From Candidatus Equimonas faecalis (lineage in GTDB: Bacteria; Bacteroidota; Bacteroidia; Bacteroidales; Bacteroidaceae), in NCBI GenBank assembly GCA_018066245.1, contig JAGHRT010000006.1, positions 1 to 64,000 of the forward strand: a stretch of 64,000 nucleotides of DNA, in the 5' to 3' direction. Below, piece by piece: positions 1 to 9,483 of this stretch. How positions within the stretch are numbered: position 1 is the first letter of the stretch; each line of letters begins with the position of its first letter. Below the pieces are notes generated by a model. The model saw only the letters and a list, made by a program, of their open reading frames with translations, did not search any database and was not told the origin of the DNA. A program made the position numbers and the translations under genes.

Positions 1-44
1 TGTACATTCATAATGGCAAAAAAATCTTTCTAAATAAGAAATAA
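1..44 (+). CDS. 3' end of a BspA-like surface protein gene (partial)
   Basis: Only the last 13 codons are inside the window, in the frame starting at base 3, ending in TAA at 42-44. They read YIHNGKKIFLNKK. The three full BspA-like proteins of this window end in the same way (YITNGKKVIVR, YIQDGRKVLMK, VNGKKVIGK). This C-terminal GxYIxNGKKV block resembles a short form of the type IX secretion/sorting tail of Bacteroidetes, so the missing gene is probably a fourth BspA/LRR_5 paralogue. The stop codon directly abuts the ATG of the next small gene (TAAATG). The identity of the rest of the protein is inference. Confidence 0.6.
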   Translation, partial: YIHNGKKIFLNKK

Positions 45-218
45 ATGGTAAAGAAATATTTTAGACCTCAAACTGAACTTGTAGATTTCATTTCAGAAAA
101 TCTTATGGCCACAAGTCCCATTTTCCCGGGCGGCGATGATGAAGAGGCTGGCACCAAGCACCAAGACTTCGGTGAATTCTCAACCTGGGATGACTCCGAC
201 TCCGGCTCCGACCTCTAA
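45..218 (+). CDS. Small acidic protein, YxxPxxE/LxAxS family, coupled to a BspA-like gene
   Basis: A 57-residue ORF starts zero bases after the stop of the preceding BspA-like gene, so translational coupling is likely. The basic N-terminus KKYFRPQTE is followed by a hydrophobic stretch and LMATS, then a tail rich in Asp, Gly and Ser ending WDDSDSGSDL. Two other small genes here, at 14450-14638 and 34471-34635 on the minus strand, share the plan: a Tyr, Pro and Glu in fixed spacing, about 10 mixed residues, a small-residue LxAxS-like site and an acidic tail with Trp. There is no classical signal peptide or known domain. A strong hairpin ends the unit at 241-273. Function unknown. Possibilities are an exported peptide, a RiPP-like precursor, or an accessory of the surface protein. 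Confidence 0.7.
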   Translation: MVKKYFRPQTELVDFISENLMATSPIFPGGDDEEAGTKHQDFGEFSTWDDSDSGSDL

Positions 219-240
219 CGATTAACCTCGTACTGAATAT

Positions 241-273
241 AAGCGGCTTCGCCAGCAATTGGCGGGGCCGCTT
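241..273 (+). terminator. Intrinsic terminator after the small acidic gene
   Basis: A 14-bp stem (AAGCGGCTTCGCCA against TGGCGGGGCCGCTT, two G-U pairs) with a 5-base loop, followed by TTGTT. It lies 22 bases after the stop codon. Confidence 0.7.
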
Positions 274-601
274 TGTTGGTACAGCATCCGAACAAATGTA
301 AGCATCTGGCGACCTACAAGCGTGAGGGGACGAAGGAACTCAATTGTATAACTTGAAATCTACAATGATGAAAAACATGTCTTTTCCCACTGATACGACC
401 TCTTGCTATGTCCTGTATCCCCGCGCTTTCTGCGGGGAACTCCCCCCCCTTCCTGTATCTGCTCGCTTTTGTCTTCCTTTGGAGCCGTCAGAAAGATAGG
501 GAGTACCCTCGCGCGTGCGTAGATATAATAATGTGGTCTTTGCAAAAATGGGGAAAAGGGAGGAAAAATGCGCTTTTTTTTGTAAAAAAGACGGGAAAAT
601 G
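274..601. other. Intergenic stretch without a recognisable gene
   Basis: No convincing coding frame. It contains a 6-bp hairpin CCCCGC/GCGGGG (419-437) and, near 507-533, one copy of a dispersed motif of the form CGCGCGTGCGTA followed by ATATAATAATGTGG that recurs in most islands of the window. The end of the interval runs into the tRNA promoter. Confidence 0.5.
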
Positions 602-632
602 TTTGCTGGTTCAAAAAAAAGCCGTACTTTTG
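602..632 (+). promoter_or_regulatory. Bacteroidetes-type promoter of the tRNA cluster
   Basis: TTTG at 602-605, 19-base spacer, TACTTTTG at 625-632 (consensus TAnnTTTG). It lies 20 bases before tRNA-Tyr and fits the sigma-ABfr consensus. Confidence 0.75.
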
Positions 633-651
633 CACTCGCAAACCGCAAAAC

Positions 652-734
652 GGGCAGTTACCAGAGTGGCCAAATGGGGCAGACTGTAAATCTGCTGGCT
701 TACGCCTTCGGTGGTTCGAATCCATCACTGCCCA
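652..734 (+). tRNA. tRNA-Tyr (anticodon GTA)
   Basis: Acceptor stem GGGCAGT (652-658) pairs with ACTGCCC (727-733), discriminator A. The anticodon loop CTGTAAATC carries GTA. A long variable arm (TGGCTTACGCCTTCG) and T-loop GGTTCGAATCC are present, as expected for a class II tRNA-Tyr. CCA is not encoded. Confidence 0.97.
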
Positions 735-785
735 CGCAAAGAAAAGCGCACGAAGCCGCTTGCGGCAAGAAGTGCAGAGTGAAGT

Positions 786-858
786 GCGGAAGTAGCTCAG
801 TTGATAGAGCACTAGCCTTCCAAGCTGGGGGTCGCGGGTTTGAGCCCCGTCTTCCGCT
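786..858 (+). tRNA. tRNA-Gly (anticodon TCC)
   Basis: Acceptor stem GCGGAAG pairs with CTTCCGC, discriminator T. The anticodon loop CCTTCCAAG carries TCC, the T-loop is GGGTTTGAGCC and the D-arm AGCTCAGTTGATAGAGC. It is the second tRNA of the Tyr-Gly-Thr-tuf group. Confidence 0.96.
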
Positions 859-869
859 CAAAATAGATT

Positions 870-941
<72 letters not shown>

Positions 942-1042
942 CTAACAGAATGTCGGAATAGTCTCAATGACCGCAAGGAAAGATGTGGGAGGAGACTATA
1001 TAAACGCGTCAATACACTAACACTTTTATAACAGAAACCATT

Positions 1043-2224
1043 ATGGCTAAAGAAACATTCCAGCGTACCAAACCGCATGTAAACATTGGTACTATCGGTC
1101 ACGTTGACCATGGTAAGACTACTCTTACCGCTGCTATCACCACCGTTCTGGCTAAGCAGGGCTTCTCTGAAGTAAAGAGCTTTGACCAGATTGACAACGC
1201 TCCCGAAGAGAAGGAACGTGGTATTACCATCAATACCTCTCACGTTGAGTATGAGACCGCTAACCGTCACTACGCTCACGTTGACTGCCCGGGTCACGCT
1301 GACTATGTGAAGAACATGGTAACCGGTGCTGCCCAGATGGACGGCGCTATCATCGTAGTAGCTGCCACCGACGGCCCCATGCCTCAGACCCGTGAGCACA
1401 TCCTGCTCGCCCGTCAGGTGAACGTTCCCCGTCTGGTTGTGTTCCTGAACAAGTGCGACATGGTTGAGGACGAGGAAATGCTCGAACTCGTTGAAATGGA
1501 AATGCAGGAACTCCTTGCTCAGTATGAGTTTGAAGATGACACCCCCATCATCCGTGGTTCTGCCCTCGGCGCCCTCAATGGCGTGGCTCAGTGGGAAGAG
1601 AGCGTGATGAAACTGATGGAGGCTTGCGACACCTGGATTCAGGAGCCCGTACGTGATAAGGATAAGCCTTTCTTGATGCCTGTCGAGGACGTGTTCTCTA
1701 TCACTGGCCGTGGTACCGTTGCCACCGGTCGTGTTGAGACAGGTGTCGTAAAGGTAGGCGATGAGGTTCAGATTCTCGGTCTCGGTGAGGACAAGAAGTC
1801 CGTTGTTACCGGTGTTGAGATGTTCCGCAAGTTGCTCGATCAGGGTGAAGCTGGCGACAATGTAGGTCTGCTGCTCCGAGGTATCGACAAGAACGAGGTT
1901 AAGCGTGGTATGGTAATCACCCATCCGGGCGTAATCAAGCCTCATACCTCTTTCAAGGCATCCATCTACGTGCTGAAGAAGGAAGAAGGTGGCCGCCACA
2001 CTCCTTTCGGCAACAAGTACCGTCCTCAGTTCTATCTCCGCACTATGGACTGCACCGGTGAGATTCATCTTCCCGAAGGCACCGAAATGGTAATGCCTGG
2101 CGATAACGTGGAAATCAAGGTTGATCTCATCTACGCCGTGGCCCTGAACGTAGGCCTGCGCTTCGCTATCCGTGAAGGTGGTCGCACCGTAGGTTCCGGT
2201 CAGATTACCGAAATCATTGACTAA
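1043..2224 (+). CDS. tuf: Elongation factor Tu
   Basis: The 393-residue GTPase delivers aminoacyl-tRNA to the ribosomal A site in the cytoplasm. The G1 P-loop GHVDHGKT is at residues 19-26, followed by the effector region [18 protein letters not shown] (G3) and NKCD (G4). The C-terminal beta-barrel domains end [15 protein letters not shown]. Length and order are normal. It follows three tRNA genes and precedes tRNA-Trp and secE, the standard Bacteroidetes tufB arrangement. No promoter of its own is apparent in the 101 bases after tRNA-Thr, so transcription probably reads through from the tRNA promoter. Confidence 0.99.
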   Translation: MAKETFQRTKPHVNIGTIGHVDHGKTTLTAAITTVLAKQGFSEVKSFDQIDNAPEEKERGITINTSHVEYETANRHYAHVDCPGHADYVKNMVTGAAQMDGAIIVVAATDGPMPQTREHILLARQVNVPRLVVFLNKCDMVEDEEMLELVEMEMQELLAQYEFEDDTPIIRGSALGALNGVAQWEESVMKLMEACDTWIQEPVRDKDKPFLMPVEDVFSITGRGTVATGRVETGVVKVGDEVQILGLGEDKKSVVTGVEMFRKLLDQGEAGDNVGLLLRGIDKNEVKRGMVITHPGVIKPHTSFKASIYVLKKEEGGRHTPFGNKYRPQFYLRTMDCTGEIHLPEGTEMVMPGDNVEIKVDLIYAVALNVGLRFAIREGGRTVGSGQITEIID

Positions 2225-2298
2225 TACTCTGACTCTTTAGTCAAAATCCTCTATAATTTAGGTTCCCGCCTCGCATCTTTACGGGACGGGAACTCACT

Positions 2299-2374
2299 AC
2301 GGGAATAGCTCAGTTGGTAGAGCACTGGTCTCCAAAACCAGGTGTCGGGAGTTCGAGCCTCTCTTCCCGTGCCA
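2299..2374 (+). tRNA. tRNA-Trp (anticodon CCA)
   Basis: Acceptor stem ACGGGAA (2299-2305) pairs with TTCCCGT (2364-2370), followed by G and an encoded CCA (2372-2374). The anticodon loop GTCTCCAAAAC carries CCA. It sits between tuf and secE, its conserved location in many bacteria. Just upstream, GTTCCCG and CGGGAAC (2262-2291) can form a stem without a U-tract, possibly an RNA-processing site. Confidence 0.97.
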
Positions 2375-2387
2375 AAATAGAAAAGTT

Positions 2388-2600
2388 ATGTTCAAGAGCA
2401 TTCAAAACTTTTTCAAGAGCCTTGCGAAAAACTGCAAGGATTCTTATGAAGAGCTGGCACATAAAACCACATGGCCCACGCGGAAGGAGCTTACGCACAG
2501 TGCAATTGTCGTGCTAATCGCCTCGATAATCATTGCGCTTGTCGTGTTCGCTTTTGACTCCTTCTTCCATTGGTTCATGAAGTTCATATATAACGCTTGA
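2388..2600 (+). CDS. secE: Preprotein translocase subunit SecE
   Basis: A 70-residue inner-membrane subunit of the SecYEG channel. The N-terminal amphipathic part contains the conserved KTTWPTRKEL motif at about residues 26-36, followed by one membrane span (HSAIVVLIASIIIALVVFAF). This is the short, single-span form usual outside Enterobacteria. The stop TGA (2598-2600) lies just before the nusG start. Confidence 0.96.
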   Translation: MFKSIQNFFKSLAKNCKDSYEELAHKTTWPTRKELTHSAIVVLIASIIIALVVFAFDSFFHWFMKFIYNA

Positions 2601-2605
2601 CTCCA

Positions 2606-3148
2606 ATGGCAGAAGTGGCATCAAAATGGTACGTACTGCGTGCCATTAGTGGGAAAGAAGGCAAGGTGAAGGAGTACATTGAAGGAGCTATGCACAATGA
2701 CTGCTTCGATGGAAACGTGCATCAGGTTCTCATTCCTACAGAGCGCGTTCTGCAAAAGTCCGGTAATGGCAATGTCGTGAAGGAACGTAATATGCTTCCT
2801 GGTTACGTTCTTGTTGAGGCCTTGTTGGTGGGTGAGGTCGCGCATCAGTTGCGCAATATTCCCAACGTGCTTGGCTTCCTTGGCGGGATGGATAACCCCA
2901 GCCCTGTCAGCACGGCAGACATTAACCGCATTCTTGGAAAGATGGATGAGATGCCCGAAGAGGATTTGGAACTCAAAGTCAATTTCCAAGTTGGCGACAA
3001 GGTGAAAGTAAACGATGGTCCCTTTAGTGGCTTCTCCGGTGAAATCGAAGATGTCAATCCTGAAAAAAAGACACTGACCGTAAGCGTTCGCGTCTTTGGC
3101 CGTCCCACTCCCCTTTCGCTAGGTTTTATGCAAGTAGAGAAGGAATAA
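2606..3148 (+). CDS. nusG: Transcription termination/antitermination factor NusG
   Basis: NusG binds RNA polymerase, suppresses pausing and couples transcription with Rho and ribosomes. The NGN domain (KWYVLRAISGKEGKV...) occupies about residues 6-115. The C-terminal KOW domain follows (VGDKVKVNDGPFSGFSGEI). An in-frame TTG at 2597 would overlap the secE stop, but the ATG at 2606 gives the usual N-terminus MAEVASKWYV and is preferred. The protein is then 180 residues. Confidence 0.97.
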   Translation: MAEVASKWYVLRAISGKEGKVKEYIEGAMHNDCFDGNVHQVLIPTERVLQKSGNGNVVKERNMLPGYVLVEALLVGEVAHQLRNIPNVLGFLGGMDNPSPVSTADINRILGKMDEMPEEDLELKVNFQVGDKVKVNDGPFSGFSGEIEDVNPEKKTLTVSVRVFGRPTPLSLGFMQVEKE

Positions 3149-3213
3149 GCTGGGATATGTTACGATCTTCGTGGCTTAGGAAACTCGCAAACCTTTAAAC
3201 ATTCAAAAACAAA

Positions 3214-3651
3214 ATGGCAAAAGAAGTTGCTGGACAACTCAAGCTCCAGATTAAAGGCGGTGCAGCCAATCCATCACCTCCCGTAGGCCCTGCTCTGGGT
3301 TCCAAGGGTATCAACATTATGGATTTCTGCAAGCAGTTCAATGCCCGCACGCAGGAAAAGGCTGGTAAGGTGCTCCCCGTTGTTATAACATATTACAACG
3401 ATAAGAGCTTTACCTTCGTGGTCAAAACTCCCCCTGTGGCCATTCAGTTGCTTGAAGCTACCAAACAGAAGAGTGGCTCCGCACAGCCCAACCGTAAGAA
3501 AATTGCAGAAGTAACCTGGGAGCAGGTGCGCACTATTGCCGAAGACAAAATGCCCGACCTCAACTGTTTTACTGTTGAATCGGCTATGCGTCTTGTGGCA
3601 GGTACGGCTCGCAGTATGGGTATCACCGTGAAGGGCGATTTTCCTGCATAA
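3214..3651 (+). CDS. rplK: 50S ribosomal protein L11
   Basis: The 145-residue protein forms the GTPase-associated centre with 23S rRNA and L10/L12. It starts [20 protein letters not shown] with the PPVGPALG loop and contains [20 protein letters not shown]. Length is normal. It begins 65 bases after nusG and is followed by rplA in the usual order. Confidence 0.98.
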   Translation: MAKEVAGQLKLQIKGGAANPSPPVGPALGSKGINIMDFCKQFNARTQEKAGKVLPVVITYYNDKSFTFVVKTPPVAIQLLEATKQKSGSAQPNRKKIAEVTWEQVRTIAEDKMPDLNCFTVESAMRLVAGTARSMGITVKGDFPA

Positions 3652-3686
3652 TAACTTCAATTTAACTGACAAAATCATTAAGCAAA

Positions 3687-4388
3687 ATGAGTAAACTGAC
3701 AAAAAACCAGAAGTCGGTGGCCGGTAAGGTTGAAGCAGGAAAAGCATACACTCTTACGGATGCCTGTGCTCTGGTTAAAGAAATTACTACGACTAAGTTT
3801 GACGCTTCTCTTGATATTGATGTGCGTCTGGGCGTAGATCCCCGCAAGGCCAATCAAATGGTGCGCGGCGTTGTGAGCCTGCCTCATGGTACGGGTAAAG
3901 TTACCCGTGTGCTCTGCCTTTGCACTCCCGATAAGGAGACTGAGGCTAAGGAAGCTGGTGCTGATTACGTCGGACTTGACGAGTATATTGAAAAAATCAA
4001 GGGCGGCTGGACCGACATTGACGTGATTATCACGATGCCCTCCATCATGGGTAAGATTGGTGCGTTGGGTCGTGTACTCGGCCCCCGTGGCCTGATGCCT
4101 AACCCCAAGAGCGGTACTGTGACCATGGACGTGGCCAAAGCCGTGCGAGAGGTAAAGCAGGGTAAGATTGACTTCAAAGTAGATAAGGCTGGTATCGTTC
4201 ACACTTCCATTGGCAAAGTGAGTTTCCCCGTTGAAAAGATGGTAGGCAATGCCAAGGAATTTATCAATACCATTATCAAATTGAAGCCTTCTGCTGCCAA
4301 AGGTACCTACATTAAGAGTATTTATCTTTCCTCGACTATGAGCAAGGGTGTGAAAATAGACCCTAAATCAGTTGATGAAGCAAAGTAA
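3687..4388 (+). CDS. rplA: 50S ribosomal protein L1
   Basis: A 233-residue L1-stalk protein, and in many bacteria also a translational repressor of the rplKA message. Diagnostic segments are [31 protein letters not shown] and [18 protein letters not shown]. It begins 35 bases after rplK. No clear L1 operator mimic was identified by eye. Confidence 0.98.
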   Translation: MSKLTKNQKSVAGKVEAGKAYTLTDACALVKEITTTKFDASLDIDVRLGVDPRKANQMVRGVVSLPHGTGKVTRVLCLCTPDKETEAKEAGADYVGLDEYIEKIKGGWTDIDVIITMPSIMGKIGALGRVLGPRGLMPNPKSGTVTMDVAKAVREVKQGKIDFKVDKAGIVHTSIGKVSFPVEKMVGNAKEFINTIIKLKPSAAKGTYIKSIYLSSTMSKGVKIDPKSVDEAK

Positions 4389-4400
4389 GGAGATTGAATC

Positions 4401-4925
4401 ATGAGAAAGGAAGATAAAGCAAGCGCCATTGAACTGATTGGCGCAAAACTTCAGGAATATCCCCATTTCTACCTCGTTGATACTGCTGGTTTGAATGCCC
4501 AGCAGACTAGCGACCTTCGTCGCAAGTGCTTTGGTGCCGATATCAAGATGCTTGTTGTAAAGAACACGCTCTTGGAGAAGGCTCTTGAAAAAGCTGAGGT
4601 AGATTTCAGTGGTCTCTATCCCGCATTGGTTGGAAATACTGCAGTAATGTTCAGTAACGTGGCTAATGCTCCTGCTAAGCTAATAAAGGATTTCGCTGGC
4701 AAGAACGAGCTCATTAAGCTGAAAGCTGCCTATGCTGAAGAAGGAATCTTTGTGGGTGCCCAGCACCTTGCAGACCTCTGCGCAATCAAGAGCAAGAACG
4801 AACTTATTGCCGATGTTATTGCCCTGCTTCAGAGCCCTGCCAAGAATGTCATATCTGGCCTTCAGGGTGCAGCTGGCAACAAGATTCATGGTCTGCTCAA
4901 GGCTCTTGGCGAGCGTCCCGAATAA
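4401..4925 (+). CDS. rplJ: 50S ribosomal protein L10
   Basis: A 174-residue stalk-base protein that anchors L7/L12 dimers. The N-terminal part (VDTAGLNAQQTSDLRRKCFGADIKMLVVKNTLLEKAL) is typical of L10. The C-terminal helix that binds L12 is SPAKNVISGLQGAAGNKIHGLLKALGE. It lies 12 bases after rplA and 66 bases before rplL. Confidence 0.97.
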   Translation: MRKEDKASAIELIGAKLQEYPHFYLVDTAGLNAQQTSDLRRKCFGADIKMLVVKNTLLEKALEKAEVDFSGLYPALVGNTAVMFSNVANAPAKLIKDFAGKNELIKLKAAYAEEGIFVGAQHLADLCAIKSKNELIADVIALLQSPAKNVISGLQGAAGNKIHGLLKALGERPE

Positions 4926-4991
4926 AGTGGCTTAGCCCCATCCAAGCAAAACGAACAAACAAACATTATCAACAAATAAAACATTACAACT

Positions 4992-5366
4992 ATGGCTGAC
5001 ATCAAAGCTATTGCTGAGGAACTCGTAAACCTCACCGTGAAAGAAGTGAACGAACTCGCCCAGGTTCTGAAGGACGAGTATGGTATTGAACCCGCTGCTG
5101 CCGCTGTTGCAGTTGCTGCAGGCCCCGCTGCTGCCGCCGAAGCCGTTGAGGAGAAGACCTCCTTCGACGTTGTGCTGAAGAGCGCAGGTGCCAACAAGCT
5201 GCAGGTTGTTAAGGCTGTCAAGGAAGCTTGCGGTCTTGGCCTGAAGGAAGCTAAGGATCTCGTAGATGGCTGCCCCTCCAAGTTGAAGGAAGGTGTAGGC
5301 AAGGAAGAGGCTGAAGCCCTGAAGAAGGCTCTTGCCGACGCAGGCGCAGAAGTGGAAATCGCCTAA
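4992..5366 (+). CDS. rplL: 50S ribosomal protein L7/L12
   Basis: A 124-residue acidic stalk protein that recruits translation GTPases. The N-terminal dimerisation domain covers about residues 1-35, an Ala-rich hinge about 36-55 and the globular C-terminal domain carries [20 protein letters not shown] and [16 protein letters not shown] terminator-like hairpin follows 40 bases downstream. Confidence 0.98.
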   Translation: MADIKAIAEELVNLTVKEVNELAQVLKDEYGIEPAAAAVAVAAGPAAAAEAVEEKTSFDVVLKSAGANKLQVVKAVKEACGLGLKEAKDLVDGCPSKLKEGVGKEEAEALKKALADAGAEVEIA

Positions 5367-5405
5367 TTTCCCAGCAAGAATCTATCGCTTAACCCGCAAG
5401 GGGAT

Positions 5406-5443
5406 GGTTAAGAATTCAGTGGTACTGAGTTCTTAACCTTTTT
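5406..5443 (+). terminator. Attenuator-type hairpin between rplL and rpoB
   Basis: GGTTAAGAATTCAGT pairs with ACTGAGTTCTTAACC over 15 bp (one G-U pair) around a 3-base loop, followed by TTTTT. Its position inside the rplL-rpoB gap suggests a partial terminator that sets ribosomal protein output above polymerase subunit output, as described in E. coli. The remaining gap to rpoB (5444-5582) shows no other clear signal. Confidence 0.75.
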
Positions 5444-5582
5444 GCGTGTAATTCGCGTGTGCGTGCGTATATGCACAAGGAGTGCCCTGACGGCTTTATG
5501 CCTCTGCCGCATCCCATCCTCGCACTATCCTATTCTCCCATCTTCGCATAAAGACAACAATTAATTCCATAAAACTCTTATA

Positions 5583-8500
5583 ATGTCATCCAGAGTAATT
5601 AACAAGCGCGAAAACTTTGCGTCTGTCAAGAATCCGATGCCTTATCCAGATTTTCTTGACATTCAGTTAAAGTCTTTCAAAGATTTTTTGCAGCTCAATA
5701 CGCCTGCAGAACTCCGCAAGAAGGACGGCCTGTACCGCGTGTTTGCCGACAACTTCCCCATTGACGACACGCGCAACAACTTCCATCTTGAGTTTCTGGA
5801 CTACAGTATTGAGGCTCCCCGATACAGCATTGAGGAATGCCTGCGCCGTGGCCAGACCTACAGTGTGCCTCTCAAGGCTAAGCTGAAGCTGTCATGCTCC
5901 GACCCTGACCATGAAGACTTCGACACTGTGGTGCAGGATGTCTATCTGGGCGCAATTCCCTATATGACGGAAAACGGCACGTTCATCATCAACGGTGCCG
6001 AGCGTGTGGTAGTAAGTCAGCTTCACCGTTCTCCTGGTGTGTTTTTCGGCAGCAGTACTCACAGCAACGGCCAGCAGCTTTATAGTGCCCGCATCATTCC
6101 TTTCAAGGGTAGTTGGATAGAGTTTGCTACCGACATTAACAGTGTGATGTATGCTTACATTGACCGTAAGAAGAAGTTGCCTGTAACCACCCTCCTCCGC
6201 GCTATAGGCTTTGAGTCCGATCAGGTGATACTCGATCTTTTCGATTTGGCTGACGAAATCAAGGTAAACAAGGCTAACCTCAAGCGCGTGGCTGGCCGCA
6301 AGTTGGCTGCCCGCGTTTTGAAGAGCTGGTCGGAGGACTTTGTGGATGAAGATACTGGCGAGGTGGTGAGCATTGAGCGTACTGAAGTCCTGTTCGACCG
6401 CGAGACCACCATTTCTGAGGATGTGATAGATTTGATCGTAGATAGTGGCATACAGACCGTACTCGTTCATAAGGAAGATACGGGTGGTAGCGACTACTCC
6501 ATCATATTCAATACCTTGCAGAAGGACCCCACTAACTCCGAACAGCAGGCTGTGCATTTCATCTATCGTCAGTTGCGCAACGCCGACCCTGCCGACGATG
6601 CTTCTGCGCGTGAAATCATCAACAACCTGTTCTTCTCTGACAAGCGCTATGATTTGGGGGATGTGGGCCGTTACCGTCTCAATCGCAAATTGGGCTTAGA
6701 CATTGACCCTGAAACCCGCATCCTGACGCGTGAGGATATTATCGCCATTATCAAGTATCTCGTTGAGCTGGTTAATTCCAAAGCCAACCTTGATGATATT
6801 GACCACTTAAGCAACCGCCGTGTGCGCACCGTGGGTGAGCAGCTGGCCAATCAGTTCAATATCGGCCTTAGCCGCATGGCCCGCACCATCCGTGAACGTA
6901 TGAACGTCCGCGACAACGAGGTGTTTACGCCTACTGACCTGATTAACTCCAAAACCATTGGTGGTGTTATCAACACATTCTTTGGTACTAACGCACTCAG
7001 CCAGTTCATGGATCAGACCAACCCGTTGGCTGAGGTTACGCACAAGCGCCGCCTCTCTGCCCTCGGTCCTGGCGGCTTGAGCCGTGAGCGTGCAGGCTTT
7101 GAGGTCCGTGACGTACACTATACGCACTACGGCCGCCTTTGTCCTATTGAAAGCCCTGAAGGCCCCAACATCGGTCTGATCAGCTCTCTCTGCGTGTATG
7201 CTAAAGTCAATAATCTGGGCTTCATCGAGACGCCCTACCGCAAGAAGGCCGCAGAAAAGACCATCGATTTGGACAACGACCATGTTGTTTATCTCTCTGC
7301 CGAGGAAGAGGAGGGCAAGGTTATCGGACAGGGCAATGCCCCTCTGGATCCTGACGGCAACTTCATCTTAAAGAAAGTAAAGTGCCGCCGCGATGCTGAC
7401 TATCCTGTGGTTCCGCCCACCGAGGTGGATCTAATGGATGTGGCTCCCCAGCAGATTGCTTCTATTGCCGCTGCCCTGATTCCCTTCTTGGAGCACGACG
7501 ATGCTCACCGTGCACTGATGGGCTCCAACATGATGCGCCAGGCCGTGCCTCTCATTCACAACGAGGCTCCTATCGTAGGTACCGGTATAGAGAAGCAGGT
7601 GTGCGAGGATAGCCGCACCATGATTACTGCAGAAGGTGACGGTGTCATAGATTTTGTGGATGCCACGACCATTCGTGTTATTTACGACCGGACGGAAGAT
7701 GACGAACTCGTAAGCTTTGAGAGCGCTACGAAAGAGTACCAGATTCCTAAGTTCCGCCGTACCAACCAGAACATGACTATTGATCTTCGCCCGATATGCG
7801 AGAAAGGCCAGCGCGTTACGAAAGGCGATATCCTGACCGAAGGCTATGCCACCGAGAATGGTGAACTGGCTCTGGGCCGCAACCTTCTGGTGGCTTACAT
7901 GCCGTGGAAGGGCTATAACTATGAGGATGCCATCGTGTTGAACGAGCGTGTTGTCCGTGAGGATTTGCTGACCTCCGTGCATGTAGATGAGTTTACCCTT
8001 GAAGTGCGTGAGACCAAGCGCGGCATGGAAGAACTTACCAACGACATCCCCAATGTCAGCGAAGACGCTACGAGAGACCTCGACGAGAATGGTTTGATTC
8101 GCATCGGTGCCCGCGTTGAGCCAGGTGACATCCTGATAGGTAAAATTACGCCTAAGGGTGAAAGCGATCCCACACCGGAGGAAAAACTCTTGCGTGCCAT
8201 ATTCGGCGACAAGGCTGGCGATGTGAAGGACGCTTCGCTGAAGGCCAATCCCTCTTTGTCTGGTACAATTATCGATCGCAGCCTTTACAGCCGTGCCGTG
8301 AAGACGCGCACCAGCAAGGCCGCTGATAAAATCAAGATACAGGAACTCGACAAGGAGTTTGAAAAAGTTACGGGCGACCTGCGCAATGACCTCCTCCTGC
8401 GTCTGATGAAGCTCTGCAAGGATAAGGTCTGCCAGGGCGTGCGCGATAATATCGGAAACGAAGTCATCATGGTGGGTACGAAGTTCTCAAAGAGCGTGCT

Positions 8501-9398
8501 GACCAACGTGGATTTCAGCAGCGTTCACCTGTGCGACTGGACAACAGATGCACATACCAACGAGCTTATAAGCCGACTTGTCATCAATTACTTGAAGCGT
8601 TACAACGAGCTTGATGCCCAACTGAAGCGCGACAGACTGGCTATCAGCATTGGCGATGAACTTCCCAGCGGCATCATGCAGATGGCCAAGGTTTATGTGG
8701 CTAAGAAACGCAAGATCGGCGTGGGCGACAAGATGGCAGGCCGTCACGGCAACAAAGGTATTGTCAGCAAGATTGTGCGACAGGAAGATATGCCGTTCCT
8801 CGAAGATGGCACGCCTGTTGATATCGTGCTCAATCCTCTCGGCGTGCCCAGCCGAATGAATATCGGCCAGATATTCGAGGCCGTTCTCGGTGCTGCCGGT
8901 AAGAAACTTGGCGTGAAGTTCGCTACACCTATTTTCGACGGTGCCAAGCTGGCCGACCTCCAGGAATGGACCGACAAGGCCGGACTTCCGCCTTTCTGCT
9001 CCACGCAGCTATACGACGGCGAGACCGGTGAGCCCTTCGATCAGAAAGCCACGGTCGGCGTTACCTATATGCTGAAACTCGGCCACATGGTGGAAGACAA
9101 GATGCACGCTCGCTCTATAGGCCCGTACAGTTTGATTACCCAGCAGCCCCTCGGTGGTAAGGCCCAGTTCGGTGGCCAGCGTTTCGGTGAGATGGAAGTC
9201 TGGGCTATCGAGGCCTTCGGTGCCAGCCACGTCTTGCAGGAAATCCTGACTATCAAGAGTGATGATGTAACAGGCCGCAGCAAAGCCTATGAGGCTATTG
9301 TCAAAGGCGACAACATGCCTACTCCGGGCATTCCCGAGTCCCTCAATGTGCTCTTACACGAGCTCCGCGGCTTAGGCTTAAGCATTCAATTGGACTAA
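5583..9398 (+). CDS. rpoB: DNA-directed RNA polymerase subunit beta
   Basis: A 1271-residue core RNA polymerase subunit. The rifampicin region at about residues 470-505 reads [20 protein letters not shown] and then [15 protein letters not shown], with the Asp, His and Ser positions most often mutated in resistant strains all in wild-type state. Other conserved blocks are [20 protein letters not shown], the lid to active-site region [24 protein letters not shown] (read in two parts) and the C-terminal [18 protein letters not shown]. Length is normal for Bacteroidales. The leader carries the attenuator hairpin. Confidence 0.99.
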   Translation: MSSRVINKRENFASVKNPMPYPDFLDIQLKSFKDFLQLNTPAELRKKDGLYRVFADNFPIDDTRNNFHLEFLDYSIEAPRYSIEECLRRGQTYSVPLKAKLKLSCSDPDHEDFDTVVQDVYLGAIPYMTENGTFIINGAERVVVSQLHRSPGVFFGSSTHSNGQQLYSARIIPFKGSWIEFATDINSVMYAYIDRKKKLPVTTLLRAIGFESDQVILDLFDLADEIKVNKANLKRVAGRKLAARVLKSWSEDFVDEDTGEVVSIERTEVLFDRETTISEDVIDLIVDSGIQTVLVHKEDTGGSDYSIIFNTLQKDPTNSEQQAVHFIYRQLRNADPADDASAREIINNLFFSDKRYDLGDVGRYRLNRKLGLDIDPETRILTREDIIAIIKYLVELVNSKANLDDIDHLSNRRVRTVGEQLANQFNIGLSRMARTIRERMNVRDNEVFTPTDLINSKTIGGVINTFFGTNALSQFMDQTNPLAEVTHKRRLSALGPGGLSRERAGFEVRDVHYTHYGRLCPIESPEGPNIGLISSLCVYAKVNNLGFIETPYRKKAAEKTIDLDNDHVVYLSAEEEEGKVIGQGNAPLDPDGNFILKKVKCRRDADYPVVPPTEVDLMDVAPQQIASIAAALIPFLEHDDAHRALMGSNMMRQAVPLIHNEAPIVGTGIEKQVCEDSRTMITAEGDGVIDFVDATTIRVIYDRTEDDELVSFESATKEYQIPKFRRTNQNMTIDLRPICEKGQRVTKGDILTEGYATENGELALGRNLLVAYMPWKGYNYEDAIVLNERVVREDLLTSVHVDEFTLEVRETKRGMEELTNDIPNVSEDATRDLDENGLIRIGARVEPGDILIGKITPKGESDPTPEEKLLRAIFGDKAGDVKDASLKANPSLSGTIIDRSLYSRAVKTRTSKAADKIKIQELDKEFEKVTGDLRNDLLLRLMKLCKDKVCQGVRDNIGNEVIMVGTKFSKSVLTNVDFSSVHLCDWTTDAHTNELISRLVINYLKRYNELDAQLKRDRLAISIGDELPSGIMQMAKVYVAKKRKIGVGDKMAGRHGNKGIVSKIVRQEDMPFLEDGTPVDIVLNPLGVPSRMNIGQIFEAVLGAAGKKLGVKFATPIFDGAKLADLQEWTDKAGLPPFCSTQLYDGETGEPFDQKATVGVTYMLKLGHMVEDKMHARSIGPYSLITQQPLGGKAQFGGQRFGEMEVWAIEAFGASHVLQEILTIKSDDVTGRSKAYEAIVKGDNMPTPGIPESLNVLLHELRGLGLSIQLD

Positions 9399-9483
9399 CT
9401 GCAAGAATAACGTCAAAAAGTAGCATCTGTAGTACTATAGAATCTATAGTCCCTATAGTTTCCCCTATATAAAATAATGTATC

